Assembly (NCBI GenBank): GCA_036272325.1
Contig: DATAYY010000058.1
Coordinates: 1 to 53,833, forward strand
From: Schlegelella_A sp036272325
Lineage (GTDB): Bacteria; Pseudomonadota; Gammaproteobacteria; Burkholderiales; Burkholderiaceae_C
Reading direction: 5' to 3'
Length of the DNA stretch: 53,833 nt
A program made the position numbers and the translations under genes. This document shows positions 31,878 to 39,057 of the stretch, in pieces; the stretch's first letter is position 1, and each line of letters begins with the position of its first letter. The notes beneath the pieces were generated by a model, which made no database searches, was not told the origin of the DNA, and saw nothing but the letters and a program-made list of their open reading frames with translations.

Positions 31878-33068
31878 ATGAAGCCGCTCGAAGGGATCAC
31901 CGTTGTCGCGCTCGAGCACGCGATCGCCGCGCCCTTCTGCACGCGCCAGCTCGCCGACCTCGGCGCGCGCGTGATCAAGGTCGAGCGGCCCGGCACGGGC
32001 GACTTCGCGCGCAGCTACGACGGCCGCGTCAGGGGGCTGGCGTCGCACTTCGTCTGGACCAACCGCAGCAAGGAGAGCCTGAGCCTCGACCTCAAGCACG
32101 CCGAAGCAGGCGCGATCCTGACGCGCCTGCTCGCGCGCGCCGACGTGCTGGTGCAAAACCTCGCCCCGGGCGCGGCGTCGCGCATGGGCCTGTCGCACGA
32201 AGCGCTCGCCGAGCAGTACCCCAAGCTGATCGTGTGCGACATCTCCGGCTACGGCGACGACCCCGACCGGCCGGGGCCATACCGTGACAAGAAGGCCTAC
32301 GACCTCCTGATCCAGAGCGAGTCGGGGTTCCTGTCGATCACCGGGACGCCCGACGAGCCGTCGAAGGCAGGCTGCTCGATCGCCGACATCGCGGCCGGCA
32401 TGTACGCCTACAGCAACATCCTCGCCGCGCTGCTCGAGCGCGGCCGCACCGGCAAAGGCAAGCGCATCGACATCTCGATGCTCGAGAGCATGGTCGAATG
32501 GATGAGCTATCCGCTCTACTACGCATTCGACGGCGCCGCGCCGCCCGAGCGCACCGGCGCGGCGCACGCGACCATCTATCCCTACGGGCCGTTTCCGGCC
32601 GGCGACGGCGGCATCGTCATGCTCGGCCTGCAGAACGAGCGCGAGTGGCAGCTGCTCTGCCGGCGCGTGCTCGAGCGGCCCGAGCTCGCCGCCGATCCTC
32701 GCTTTGCCTCGAACGCCGCGCGCACCGTCGCGCGCGACGCGCTGCGCGCGATCATCGTCGAGACCTTCGCGACGATGAGCGCCGAGCAGGTGGTCGCCCG
32801 ACTCGACGCGGCACGGATCGCCAACGCGCGCGTCAACACGATGCACGAGGTCTGGGCGCATCCGCAGCTCGAGGCGCGTGGCCGCTGGACCGAGGTCCGG
32901 ACGTCGTCGGGAGCGGTGCCCGCGCTCCTGCCACCGGGCGCGAACGACAGCGCCGACGTGCGCATGGATCCGGTCCCTGCGCTCGGCGCCCACACCGATG
33001 CGCTGCTTTCGGAGCTCGGCTTCGACGCCGCGGCGATCGCGCGCTTGCATCGCGAAGGCGCCGTCTGA
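31878..33068 (+). CDS. CaiB/BaiF family (class III) CoA transferase, candidate itaconate CoA-transferase
   Basis: A 396-residue family III CoA transferase. It starts MKPLEGITVVALEHAIAAPF, with LADLGARVIKVERPGTGDFA and FVWTNRSKESLSLDLKHAEA. The catalytic aspartate is Asp142 in AYDLLIQSESGFLSITGTPD, followed by ADIAAGMYAYSNILAALLER. The C-terminus has MHEVWAHPQLEARGRW. The closest functional type I recall is succinyl-CoA:itaconate (or mesaconate, citramalate) CoA-transferase, with succinyl-CoA as donor. It follows the dehydrogenase by 17 bases and would be the activation step of the operon's pathway. Confidence 0.88.
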   Translation: MKPLEGITVVALEHAIAAPFCTRQLADLGARVIKVERPGTGDFARSYDGRVRGLASHFVWTNRSKESLSLDLKHAEAGAILTRLLARADVLVQNLAPGAASRMGLSHEALAEQYPKLIVCDISGYGDDPDRPGPYRDKKAYDLLIQSESGFLSITGTPDEPSKAGCSIADIAAGMYAYSNILAALLERGRTGKGKRIDISMLESMVEWMSYPLYYAFDGAAPPERTGAAHATIYPYGPFPAGDGGIVMLGLQNEREWQLLCRRVLERPELAADPRFASNAARTVARDALRAIIVETFATMSAEQVVARLDAARIANARVNTMHEVWAHPQLEARGRWTEVRTSSGAVPALLPPGANDSADVRMDPVPALGAHTDALLSELGFDAAAIARLHREGAV

Positions 33069-33094
33069 GCGGCACGCCGGCAGGAGAGCAAACG

Positions 33095-34453
33095 ATGTCC
33101 GACAACGCCCCCGGCGAGCAGCTCGCCGCCTTCGCTGCGGCGTTGCGCACCGAAGCGATCCCCGCGTTCGTGCTCGAGCGCGCCGAGGACTTGATGGTCG
33201 ACTGGCTCGGCTCCGCGCTCGCCGGCAAGGGCGCGCGCCAGGTCGAGACGATCGCCCGCTTTGCCGAGCGCATGGGACCCGCGGACGGACCGAGCGAAGT
33301 GCTGATCCACCGCCGCGGCACGAGCCCGCTCGTCGCGGCGATGGCCAACGCCGCCGCGTCGCACGTCGCCGAGCAGGACGATCTGCACAACGGCTCGGTG
33401 CTGCATCCGGCGACGGTCGTGTTCCCGCCCGCGCTCGCGGTCGCGCAGGCGCTCGGCACGAGCGGCGACGAGCTGCTCGCCGCGGTCGTCGCCGGCTACG
33501 AGGTCGGCATCCGCGTCGGCGAATTCCTCGGCCGCTCGCACTACACCGTCTTCCACACGACCGGCACCGCGGGCACGCTCGCCGCTGCGGCGGCGACCGG
33601 ACGGCTGCTCGGCCTCGACGGCGAGCAGATGGCGCACGCGTTCGGCTCGGCGGGGACGCAGGCGGCGGGCTTGTGGGAGTTCCTGCGCGAAGGCGCCGAC
33701 TCGAAGCAGCTGCACACCGCGCACGCCGCCGCGGCGGGCCTGACCGCGGCGCACCTGGCGGCCGACGGTTTCACCGGCGCGAAGCGGATTTTCGACGGCC
33801 GCCAGGGCATGGCGGTAGGGCTGTCGCGCGACGCCGACGCGACGCGTCTGGTCGATCGCCTCGGCAGCCGCTGGGCGTTGCCGGAGACTTCGTTCAAGTT
33901 CCACGCGTCGTGCCGCCACACCCATCCGGCCGCCGACGCGCTGCTCGCGGCGATGCGCGCCAACGACCTGCGCGCCGACGACATCGACGCCGTCGTCGCG
34001 CACGTCCACCAGGGCGCGATCGACGTGCTCGGACCGGTCGTCGTGCCGCAGTCGGTGCACCAGTCGAAATTCTCGATCGGCACCGTGCTCGCGATGGTCG
34101 CGATCCACGGCCACGCCGGCCTCACCGACTTCGACGCGCACTGGCGCGACGCCGACGTCGCCGCGTTCCGCGCCCGCGTCGCGATGCGGCTCGACGCCGC
34201 CGTCGACGCCGCCTACCCGGCGCGCTGGATCGGCAAGGTCACGCTGCGCGCCAAGGACGGACGCACGTTCGAGCAGCGGGTCGATGAGCCCAAGGGCGAC
34301 CCCGGCAACACGCTCGATCGTGGCGAGCTCGAGGACAAGGCGCATCGTCTCGCGGCGTACCGCGACGGCGCGAGCCGCGCCGAGATGGCGCGTGCGATCG
34401 AGCGCATCCGCAACCTGCGGGCAACGCCGCGCGTCGGCTTCCTGCTCGCCTGA
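33095..34453 (+). CDS. MmgE/PrpD family protein (2-methylcitrate dehydratase / cis-aconitate decarboxylase fold)
   Basis: A 452-residue member of the MmgE/PrpD fold. Features: DLMVDWLGSALAGKGARQVE, ANAAASHVAEQDDLHNGSVL followed by HPATVVFPPALAVA, HTTGTAGTLAAAAATGRLLG, AFGSAGTQAAGLWEFL, KFHASCRHTHPAADALLAAM and VHQSKFSIGTVLAMVAIHG. Known family activities are 2-methylcitrate dehydratase, cis-aconitate decarboxylase (the itaconate-forming enzyme) and iminodisuccinate epimerase. A CAGGAGAG ribosome binding site precedes ATG 33095. Lying between the CoA transferase and the lyase, it most likely acts on a C5 or C6 di- or tricarboxylate; dehydration, isomerisation or decarboxylation cannot be separated from sequence. 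Confidence 0.87.
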   Translation: MSDNAPGEQLAAFAAALRTEAIPAFVLERAEDLMVDWLGSALAGKGARQVETIARFAERMGPADGPSEVLIHRRGTSPLVAAMANAAASHVAEQDDLHNGSVLHPATVVFPPALAVAQALGTSGDELLAAVVAGYEVGIRVGEFLGRSHYTVFHTTGTAGTLAAAAATGRLLGLDGEQMAHAFGSAGTQAAGLWEFLREGADSKQLHTAHAAAAGLTAAHLAADGFTGAKRIFDGRQGMAVGLSRDADATRLVDRLGSRWALPETSFKFHASCRHTHPAADALLAAMRANDLRADDIDAVVAHVHQGAIDVLGPVVVPQSVHQSKFSIGTVLAMVAIHGHAGLTDFDAHWRDADVAAFRARVAMRLDAAVDAAYPARWIGKVTLRAKDGRTFEQRVDEPKGDPGNTLDRGELEDKAHRLAAYRDGASRAEMARAIERIRNLRATPRVGFLLA

Positions 34454-34460
34454 GGCGGCA

Positions 34461-35258
34461 ATGGCAGCCCGCTCGTATCTGTTCGTTCCGGCCGATCGCC
34501 CCGAGCGATACGCCAAGGCGCTCGCGAGCGGCGCCGACGCAGTGATCGTCGATCTCGAGGACGCGGTCGCGCCGGCGGCGAAGGAGGGCGCGCGCAAGTC
34601 GCTCGCGGCGTGGCTCGACGCTGGCGGCGGCGGGATCGCGGTGCGCATCAACGACGCCGCGAGCGCGTGGTTCGACGACGATCTTCGCCTTGCCGCCCGC
34701 GCCGGCGTGGTCGCGGTGGTCGTGCCGAAGACCGAGCGTGTTGACGACCTCGCGCGCGTCCGTGCCGCCGCGCCGCACGCCGCGCTGCTGCCGCTGGTCG
34801 AGACGGCAGCCGGCATCGACCGCGTGCGCGAGATCGCGCACGCGCCCGGCGTCGCGCGCCTCGCGTTCGGCTCGATCGACCTGCAGCTCGACCTCGGCAT
34901 CGAGGAAGCGAGCGACGGCGACGAGCTGCTCGCGTTCCGTTCGGCGCTCGTCCTCGCGTCGCGGCTCGCGGCGCTCGATGCGCCGGTCGACGGCGTCAGT
35001 ACCGCGATCGACGACGCTGTCGCCGTCGAGGCGGATGCGCGGCGCGCGCGCCGGCTCGGCTTCGGCGCCAAGCTCTGCATCCATCCGCGCCAGATTGCCG
35101 CCGTCCACGCGGCGTTCGCGCCGAGCGGCGCCGAGGTCGCCTGGGCCGAGCGCGTCGTCGCCGCTGCCGCCGCCGGCGGCGCGGTCGCGGTCGACGGCCG
35201 CATGGTCGATCGACCGGTCCTGCTGCGCGCCCAGGCGCTGCTTGCGCGCGGCCGCTGA
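34461..35258 (+). CDS. HpcH/HpaI (CitE-like) lyase, candidate (S)-citramalyl-CoA lyase
   Basis: A 265-residue TIM-barrel lyase of the CitE/HpcH group. It starts RSYLFVPADRPERYAKALAS, then GADAVIVDLEDAVAP, VRINDAASAWFDDDL, the Mg ligands in LLPLVETAAGIDRV (Glu) and FGSIDLQLDLGIEE (Asp), and FGAKLCIHPRQIAAVHAAFA. CitE-like stand-alone enzymes cleave (S)-citramalyl-CoA to pyruvate and acetyl-CoA, or malyl-CoA to glyoxylate and acetyl-CoA. With the hydratase and CoA transferase in the same operon the citramalyl-CoA reaction fits best. It starts seven bases after the MmgE/PrpD stop and ends the operon, convergent with dctM. Confidence 0.88.
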   Translation: MAARSYLFVPADRPERYAKALASGADAVIVDLEDAVAPAAKEGARKSLAAWLDAGGGGIAVRINDAASAWFDDDLRLAARAGVVAVVVPKTERVDDLARVRAAAPHAALLPLVETAAGIDRVREIAHAPGVARLAFGSIDLQLDLGIEEASDGDELLAFRSALVLASRLAALDAPVDGVSTAIDDAVAVEADARRARRLGFGAKLCIHPRQIAAVHAAFAPSGAEVAWAERVVAAAAAGGAVAVDGRMVDRPVLLRAQALLARGR

Positions 35259-35300
35259 ACGGCGCTCGGCGGCAATCGCGTCGGGGTGCGGGGCGCGCCG

Positions 35301-36581
35301 TCAGCGCGCCATCAGATGCGGTAGCCAGAGCGACATCGCCGGCCAGTAGGTGACGACACCGAGGAAAACGAGCATCGTCAAGAGCCACGGCCAGACCGCG
35401 ATCGTCAGCTCGGTGATGCCCATCTTGGTGATGCTGGAAGCGACGTAGAGATTCAGGCCCACCGGCGGATGGCACATGCCGACTTCCATGTTGACGACGA
35501 TCAGGATGCCGAAGTGCACCGGGTCGACGCCGAGCTTGGTCGCGACCGGGAACAGGATCGGCGCCATGATGAGGACGATCGACGACGGCTCCATCACGTT
35601 GCCTGCGACAAGCAGCAGCAGGTTGACGACGAGCAGGAAGCCGACCGCCCCGAGGCCCATGTGGATCAGCCAGTCGGCGAGCTGTTGCGGGATGCGCTCG
35701 TTCGAGAGCACGAACGAGAACAGCACCGCGTTGGTGATGATGTAGAGCAGCATCGCACTCATGTTCGCGGACTGCAGCAGGACGCGCGGCACGTCGCGGA
35801 TCGTCAGATCGCGGTAGACGAAGACGGCGATGAAGAACGAGTACACGGCCGCCATTGCCGCCGCCTCGGTCGGCGTGAAGAGGCCGGTGTAGATGCCGCC
35901 CATGACGACGACGATGAGCAGCAGCCCCCAGAACGACTTGCGAAACGCCACGAAGCGCTCGCCCCAGCTCGCTCGCCGCTGGCGCGGGAAGTCGTTGCGC
36001 CGCGCCCGATACCACGTCGTCATGCCGAGCATCGTCGCCAGCACGAGCCCGGGAACGACGCCGGCGATGAAGAGCTGGCCGACCGAGGTGTTGGTCGAGA
36101 CCGAATACAGCACCATCACAATCGAGGGCGGGATCAGGATGCCGAGCGCGCCCGAGGTCGTGATCACACCAGCGCCGAAGCGCGGTGGAAAACCCGCCTT
36201 CACCATCGCCGGCAGCATGATCGAGCCGATCGCGATCACGCACGCCGGCGACGAGCCCGAGAGCGCGGCGAAAAGCGCGCACGCGAGTACCCCTGCGAGG
36301 CCGAGGCCGCCGTACCAGTGGCCGACTAGCGACGTCGCGAAGGTGATCATCCGTTTCGCCACGCCGCCGTGGGTCAGGAAATTGCCGGCGAGGATGAAGA
36401 ACGGGATCGCCATGATCTCGAAATTCTCAAGACCGGTGAAGAGCTTCAGCGCGACCGACTGCAGCGGCACGTCGGTGAAGCCGAAGATGAAGGTGAGCAC
36501 CGTCAAGCCGAGCGCGATCGAGACCGGCATGCCGGTCAGCATCAGCGCCACCAGCAGGCCGAACAGGATGACGCCGCTCAT
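35301..36581 (-). CDS. dctM: TRAP transporter large permease
   Basis: A 426-residue DctM-type permease, the sodium-coupled membrane subunit of a TRAP uptake system, with about 12-13 helices. Hallmarks: MLTGMPVSIALGL, ENFEIMAIPFFILAGNFLTH, ALFAALSGSSPACVIAIGSI followed by MLPAM, GALGILIPPSIVMVLYS, TPTEAAAMAAVYSF and CHPPVGLNLYVASSI. Its ATG overlaps the dctQ stop by four bases (ATGA). It is the last gene of dctP-dctQ-dctM and converges on the CoA pathway operon, leaving 42 bases between the stops. Confidence 0.94.
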   Translation of the reverse strand: MSGVILFGLLVALMLTGMPVSIALGLTVLTFIFGFTDVPLQSVALKLFTGLENFEIMAIPFFILAGNFLTHGGVAKRMITFATSLVGHWYGGLGLAGVLACALFAALSGSSPACVIAIGSIMLPAMVKAGFPPRFGAGVITTSGALGILIPPSIVMVLYSVSTNTSVGQLFIAGVVPGLVLATMLGMTTWYRARRNDFPRQRRASWGERFVAFRKSFWGLLLIVVVMGGIYTGLFTPTEAAAMAAVYSFFIAVFVYRDLTIRDVPRVLLQSANMSAMLLYIITNAVLFSFVLSNERIPQQLADWLIHMGLGAVGFLLVVNLLLLVAGNVMEPSSIVLIMAPILFPVATKLGVDPVHFGILIVVNMEVGMCHPPVGLNLYVASSITKMGITELTIAVWPWLLTMLVFLGVVTYWPAMSLWLPHLMAR

Positions 36582-37201
36582 CGCACCGCCTCGGGCTCGA
36601 CATCCATCGGCGTCACCTCGTCGAGCCCCTCGACGAACGAATGGTCATGCTTGGGAAGCTCACCCGTACGCGAGAAGGCCCACGCGACCTGCACGAAACG
36701 AAAGCACATCAGCGCCGACCCGAGCGGGATCGCGAGGTAGATCACCCAGGTCGGCCACTCGAGGTCGGGCGTCGTCGGTCCGGTCGTCAGACCTTCGAGG
36801 CTGAGGCCGAGCACCTCGTAGATCGCGTGGTGCGCGCCGTTGTCCCAGACGAAGCGCGCGCCGAGGACGGCAATGGTGCCGGTGAAGACGACGCCGGCGA
36901 GCAACCCGAAGATGACGAAGCGCGCCCGGCTGCGGTCCTTCATGCGATTGATGAAGACGTCGACGCCGACGTGGATCCCGGTCCGCACGCCGTAGGCGGC
37001 GCCGAACTTCGCCATCCAGACGAACAGGTAGATCGTCGCTTCCTGCGCCCAGGAAAAGTTGAGCGAGAGGAGCCAGTCCTGCAGCCCGGGAATCGCCATC
37101 CCCGACAGATAGCGGTGCAGCACCGCCACGAAGACGATCAACGTCGCCACTCCCATCAGCGTGGCGATGAACCATTCCTCGAGGTGATCGAGGACTCTCA
37201 T
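36578..37201 (-). CDS. dctQ: TRAP transporter small permease
   Basis: A 207-residue DctQ-type small permease with four helices: ATLMGVATLIVFVAVLHRYL, WAQEATIYLFVWMAKFGAAY, FVIFGLLAGVVFTGTIAVLG and WVIYLAIPLGSALMCFRFVQ. The motif EWFIATLMGVATLIVFVAVL, the QEATIYLFVW box and RTGIHVGVDVF are typical. An unusually long loop (WDNGAHHAIYEVLGLSLEGL and on to TPDLEWP) lies between helices 3 and 4. I chose ATG 37201 over an in-frame GTG three codons upstream. It is 13 bases after the dctP stop. Confidence 0.9.
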   Translation of the reverse strand: MRVLDHLEEWFIATLMGVATLIVFVAVLHRYLSGMAIPGLQDWLLSLNFSWAQEATIYLFVWMAKFGAAYGVRTGIHVGVDVFINRMKDRSRARFVIFGLLAGVVFTGTIAVLGARFVWDNGAHHAIYEVLGLSLEGLTTGPTTPDLEWPTWVIYLAIPLGSALMCFRFVQVAWAFSRTGELPKHDHSFVEGLDEVTPMDVEPEAVR

Positions 37202-37214
37202 CGCGCGCACGCGA

Positions 37215-38231
37215 TCAGAGCTTGAGAGGGTCGAAGCCGGTTTCCTTGTAGACCGCCTGCAGGATCTCGCTGCCGACGCGCGGTTCCATTTCCTTGTGGA
37301 CTTTGACCAGCGCGCGCTTCCACGGCGTCTTCTGCGCCGAGGTGAGCGTCAGGACGTCGGTCTTGCCGGTCGCCTTGACCTTGGCGAGCGCGTCGTCGTT
37401 GTCCTTCTTCGCCTGGTCATTGGTGAACTTGGTCGCCTCGTTCATCGCCTGCGTCAGCTGGCCGCGGATGTCGGCCGACAGACCATCCCAGAACTTCTTG
37501 TTGACGACCACCGCGTAGCCCACGAAGCCGTGGTCGGTGATGGTGACGTTCTTCTGCACCTCGTTCATCTTCTGGGTATAGAGATTCGAGTGCGGGTTCT
37601 CGGTGCCGTCGACGACGCCCGTCTGCAGCGCCTGATAGACCTCGGAGAACGCCATCACCTGCGGGATCGCGCCGAGCGCGCGCATCTGCGCCTCGAGCAC
37701 CTTCGAGCTCTGGATGCGCATCTTCAGCCCCTTCAGGTCCTCCGGAGCGGCCATCCTGCGGTTCGACGAGAACGATTTGAAGCCGTTGTCCCAGAACGAG
37801 AGGCCGGTGATGCCCTTGGCCTCGAGCTTGGTCAGCAAGCCCTGGCCGACCGGACCCTGCTGCACCTTGTGCAGCTCGTCGAAACTGTCGAAAAGATAAG
37901 GGAAGTCGAAGACCTCGAACTCCTTGACGCCGAGCGGCGCGAACTTGGAGAGCGAGGGCGCCAGCATCTGGACCGAGCCGAGCTGGAGCGCTTCCATCTC
38001 CTCCTTGTCCTTGTAGAGCTGGCTGTTCGGATAGACCTCGACCTTGACCCGGCCCTTGGTCAGTTCGGCGGCGCGCTTGGCAAAGAACTCCGAGCCGTTG
38101 CCCTTGGGCGTGTCGGCCGCGACGACGTGGCTGAACTTGAGGACGATGGGCGCCTGCGCGAAGCTGCGCGGCGCGGCGACGGCGAGCGCGGCGGCGGCGA
38201 GCGCGGTACGACGGGTGGTGGTGGCGGTCAA
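37215..38231 (-). CDS. dctP: TRAP transporter substrate-binding protein, dicarboxylate type
   Basis: A 338-residue periplasmic DctP-type receptor. The signal peptide, with a Tat-like TRR, is TTTRRTALAAAALAVAAPRS with cleavage near SFAQA. The mature part opens PIVLKFSHVVAADTPKGNGS, then FFAKRAAELTKGRVKVEVYP and NSQLYKDKEEMEALQLGSVQ. The ligand-binding arginine region is LKGLKMRIQSSKVLEAQMRA; GVVDGTENPHSNLYTQKMNE and HGFVGYAVVVNKKFWDGL are typical of C4-dicarboxylate receptors. The start is TTG at 38231, set by GAGGAG six bases upstream; it gives a correctly placed signal peptide. By context the ligand may be itaconate or a related C5-diacid. Confidence 0.92.
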   Translation of the reverse strand: MTATTTRRTALAAAALAVAAPRSFAQAPIVLKFSHVVAADTPKGNGSEFFAKRAAELTKGRVKVEVYPNSQLYKDKEEMEALQLGSVQMLAPSLSKFAPLGVKEFEVFDFPYLFDSFDELHKVQQGPVGQGLLTKLEAKGITGLSFWDNGFKSFSSNRRMAAPEDLKGLKMRIQSSKVLEAQMRALGAIPQVMAFSEVYQALQTGVVDGTENPHSNLYTQKMNEVQKNVTITDHGFVGYAVVVNKKFWDGLSADIRGQLTQAMNEATKFTNDQAKKDNDDALAKVKATGKTDVLTLTSAQKTPWKRALVKVHKEMEPRVGSEILQAVYKETGFDPLKL

Positions 38232-38237
38232 GGCTGT

Positions 38238-38243
38238 CTCCTC
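38238..38243 (-). promoter_or_regulatory. ribosome binding site fixing the TTG start of dctP
   Basis: GAGGAG on the minus strand lies six bases before TTG 38231. No ATG or GTG with a comparable signal exists in frame, and longer frames would bury the signal peptide behind a disordered extension. Confidence 0.7.
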
Positions 38244-38313
38244 GGATTTCTCGGGCGCTCGATTTTCCCGCCCGGCCGCCGGCGCGTGCATGATGGTTAT
38301 CCCAATGCCGAGA

Positions 38314-38337
38314 GCGGTCGCCGCGCGCGGCGACCGC
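38314..38337. repeat. perfect 24-bp palindrome between dctP and the alpha/beta hydrolase
   Basis: The half-site GCGGTCGCCGCG is followed directly by its exact reverse complement. The palindrome ends nine bases before the hydrolase ATG at 38347 and lies about 83 bases upstream of the dctP start, in the only divergent intergenic region of this part of the window. It may be an operator for a dimeric regulator or a hairpin in the hydrolase leader; no regulator gene is adjacent. Confidence 0.6.
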
Positions 38338-38346
38338 ACCGTCAGC

Positions 38347-39051
38347 ATGACTGCCCCGCCGAGCGTTGCCTTCCTCTGCGCCCACCTCGCCGACGAGCGG
38401 CTGTTCGCGGCGCAGCGCGCCGCGATCGCGCCGCGCGAGGCCTGCGTCTTTGTCTTCCGCGACGAGGACACGCTGCCAGCGATGGCCGAACGCGTGCTCG
38501 CGGCGATGCCGCCGCGCTTCGCCGTCGTCGGCCTCTCGCTCGGCGGCTACGTCGCGTTCGAGATCGTGCGCCGCGCGCTTGACCGCATCGACCGGCTGGT
38601 GCTGCTCGACACCACCGCGGCCGCCGACACGCCGGCGCGCCGCGCCGGCCGCCTCGCCGACATCGCCAAGGTCGAGGCGGGCGGCATCGACGCGTTGATT
38701 CCCGAGCTCCCCGGGCGCTGGCTGCTGCCGGCGCACGCCGCGCGCGCAGACCTCGTCGCGTTGCTGCGCGCGATGGCGTCGAGCGTCGGGGCGAACGGCC
38801 AGCGCAACCAGCAGCGTGCGATGCTCGGCCGTCCCGACTCGCACGATGACCTCGCGCGCGTCCGCGTGCCGACGCTCGTCGTCTGCGGCGAGGAGGATCC
38901 GGTGACGCCGGTCGCCGACCATGCTGCGATCGCCGCCTGCATCCCGGGCGCGCGATTCGAGCGGATCGCCGACTGCGGCCACCTGTCGACGATCGAGCAA
39001 CCCGAGGCCGTCAGCCGCATCCTCGTCGACTGGCTCGCGGCGACGCGCTGA
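38347..39051 (+). CDS. alpha/beta-fold hydrolase
   Basis: A 234-residue alpha/beta hydrolase. The nucleophile elbow is GLSLGGY (Ser), preceded by PPRFAVV; the acid lies in VVCGEEDPVTPVADH and the catalytic His in ADCGHLSTIEQPEAV. LVLLDTTAAADTPARRAGRL after strand 6 is often seen in esterase/peptidase-like members. No signal peptide. It is divergent from dctP and converges on pntB with six bases between stops. Substrate unknown; a thioesterase or lactonase role related to the neighbouring CoA pathway is possible but unsupported. Confidence 0.82.
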   Translation: MTAPPSVAFLCAHLADERLFAAQRAAIAPREACVFVFRDEDTLPAMAERVLAAMPPRFAVVGLSLGGYVAFEIVRRALDRIDRLVLLDTTAAADTPARRAGRLADIAKVEAGGIDALIPELPGRWLLPAHAARADLVALLRAMASSVGANGQRNQQRAMLGRPDSHDDLARVRVPTLVVCGEEDPVTPVADHAAIAACIPGARFERIADCGHLSTIEQPEAVSRILVDWLAATR

Positions 39052-39057
39052 CGGCGT

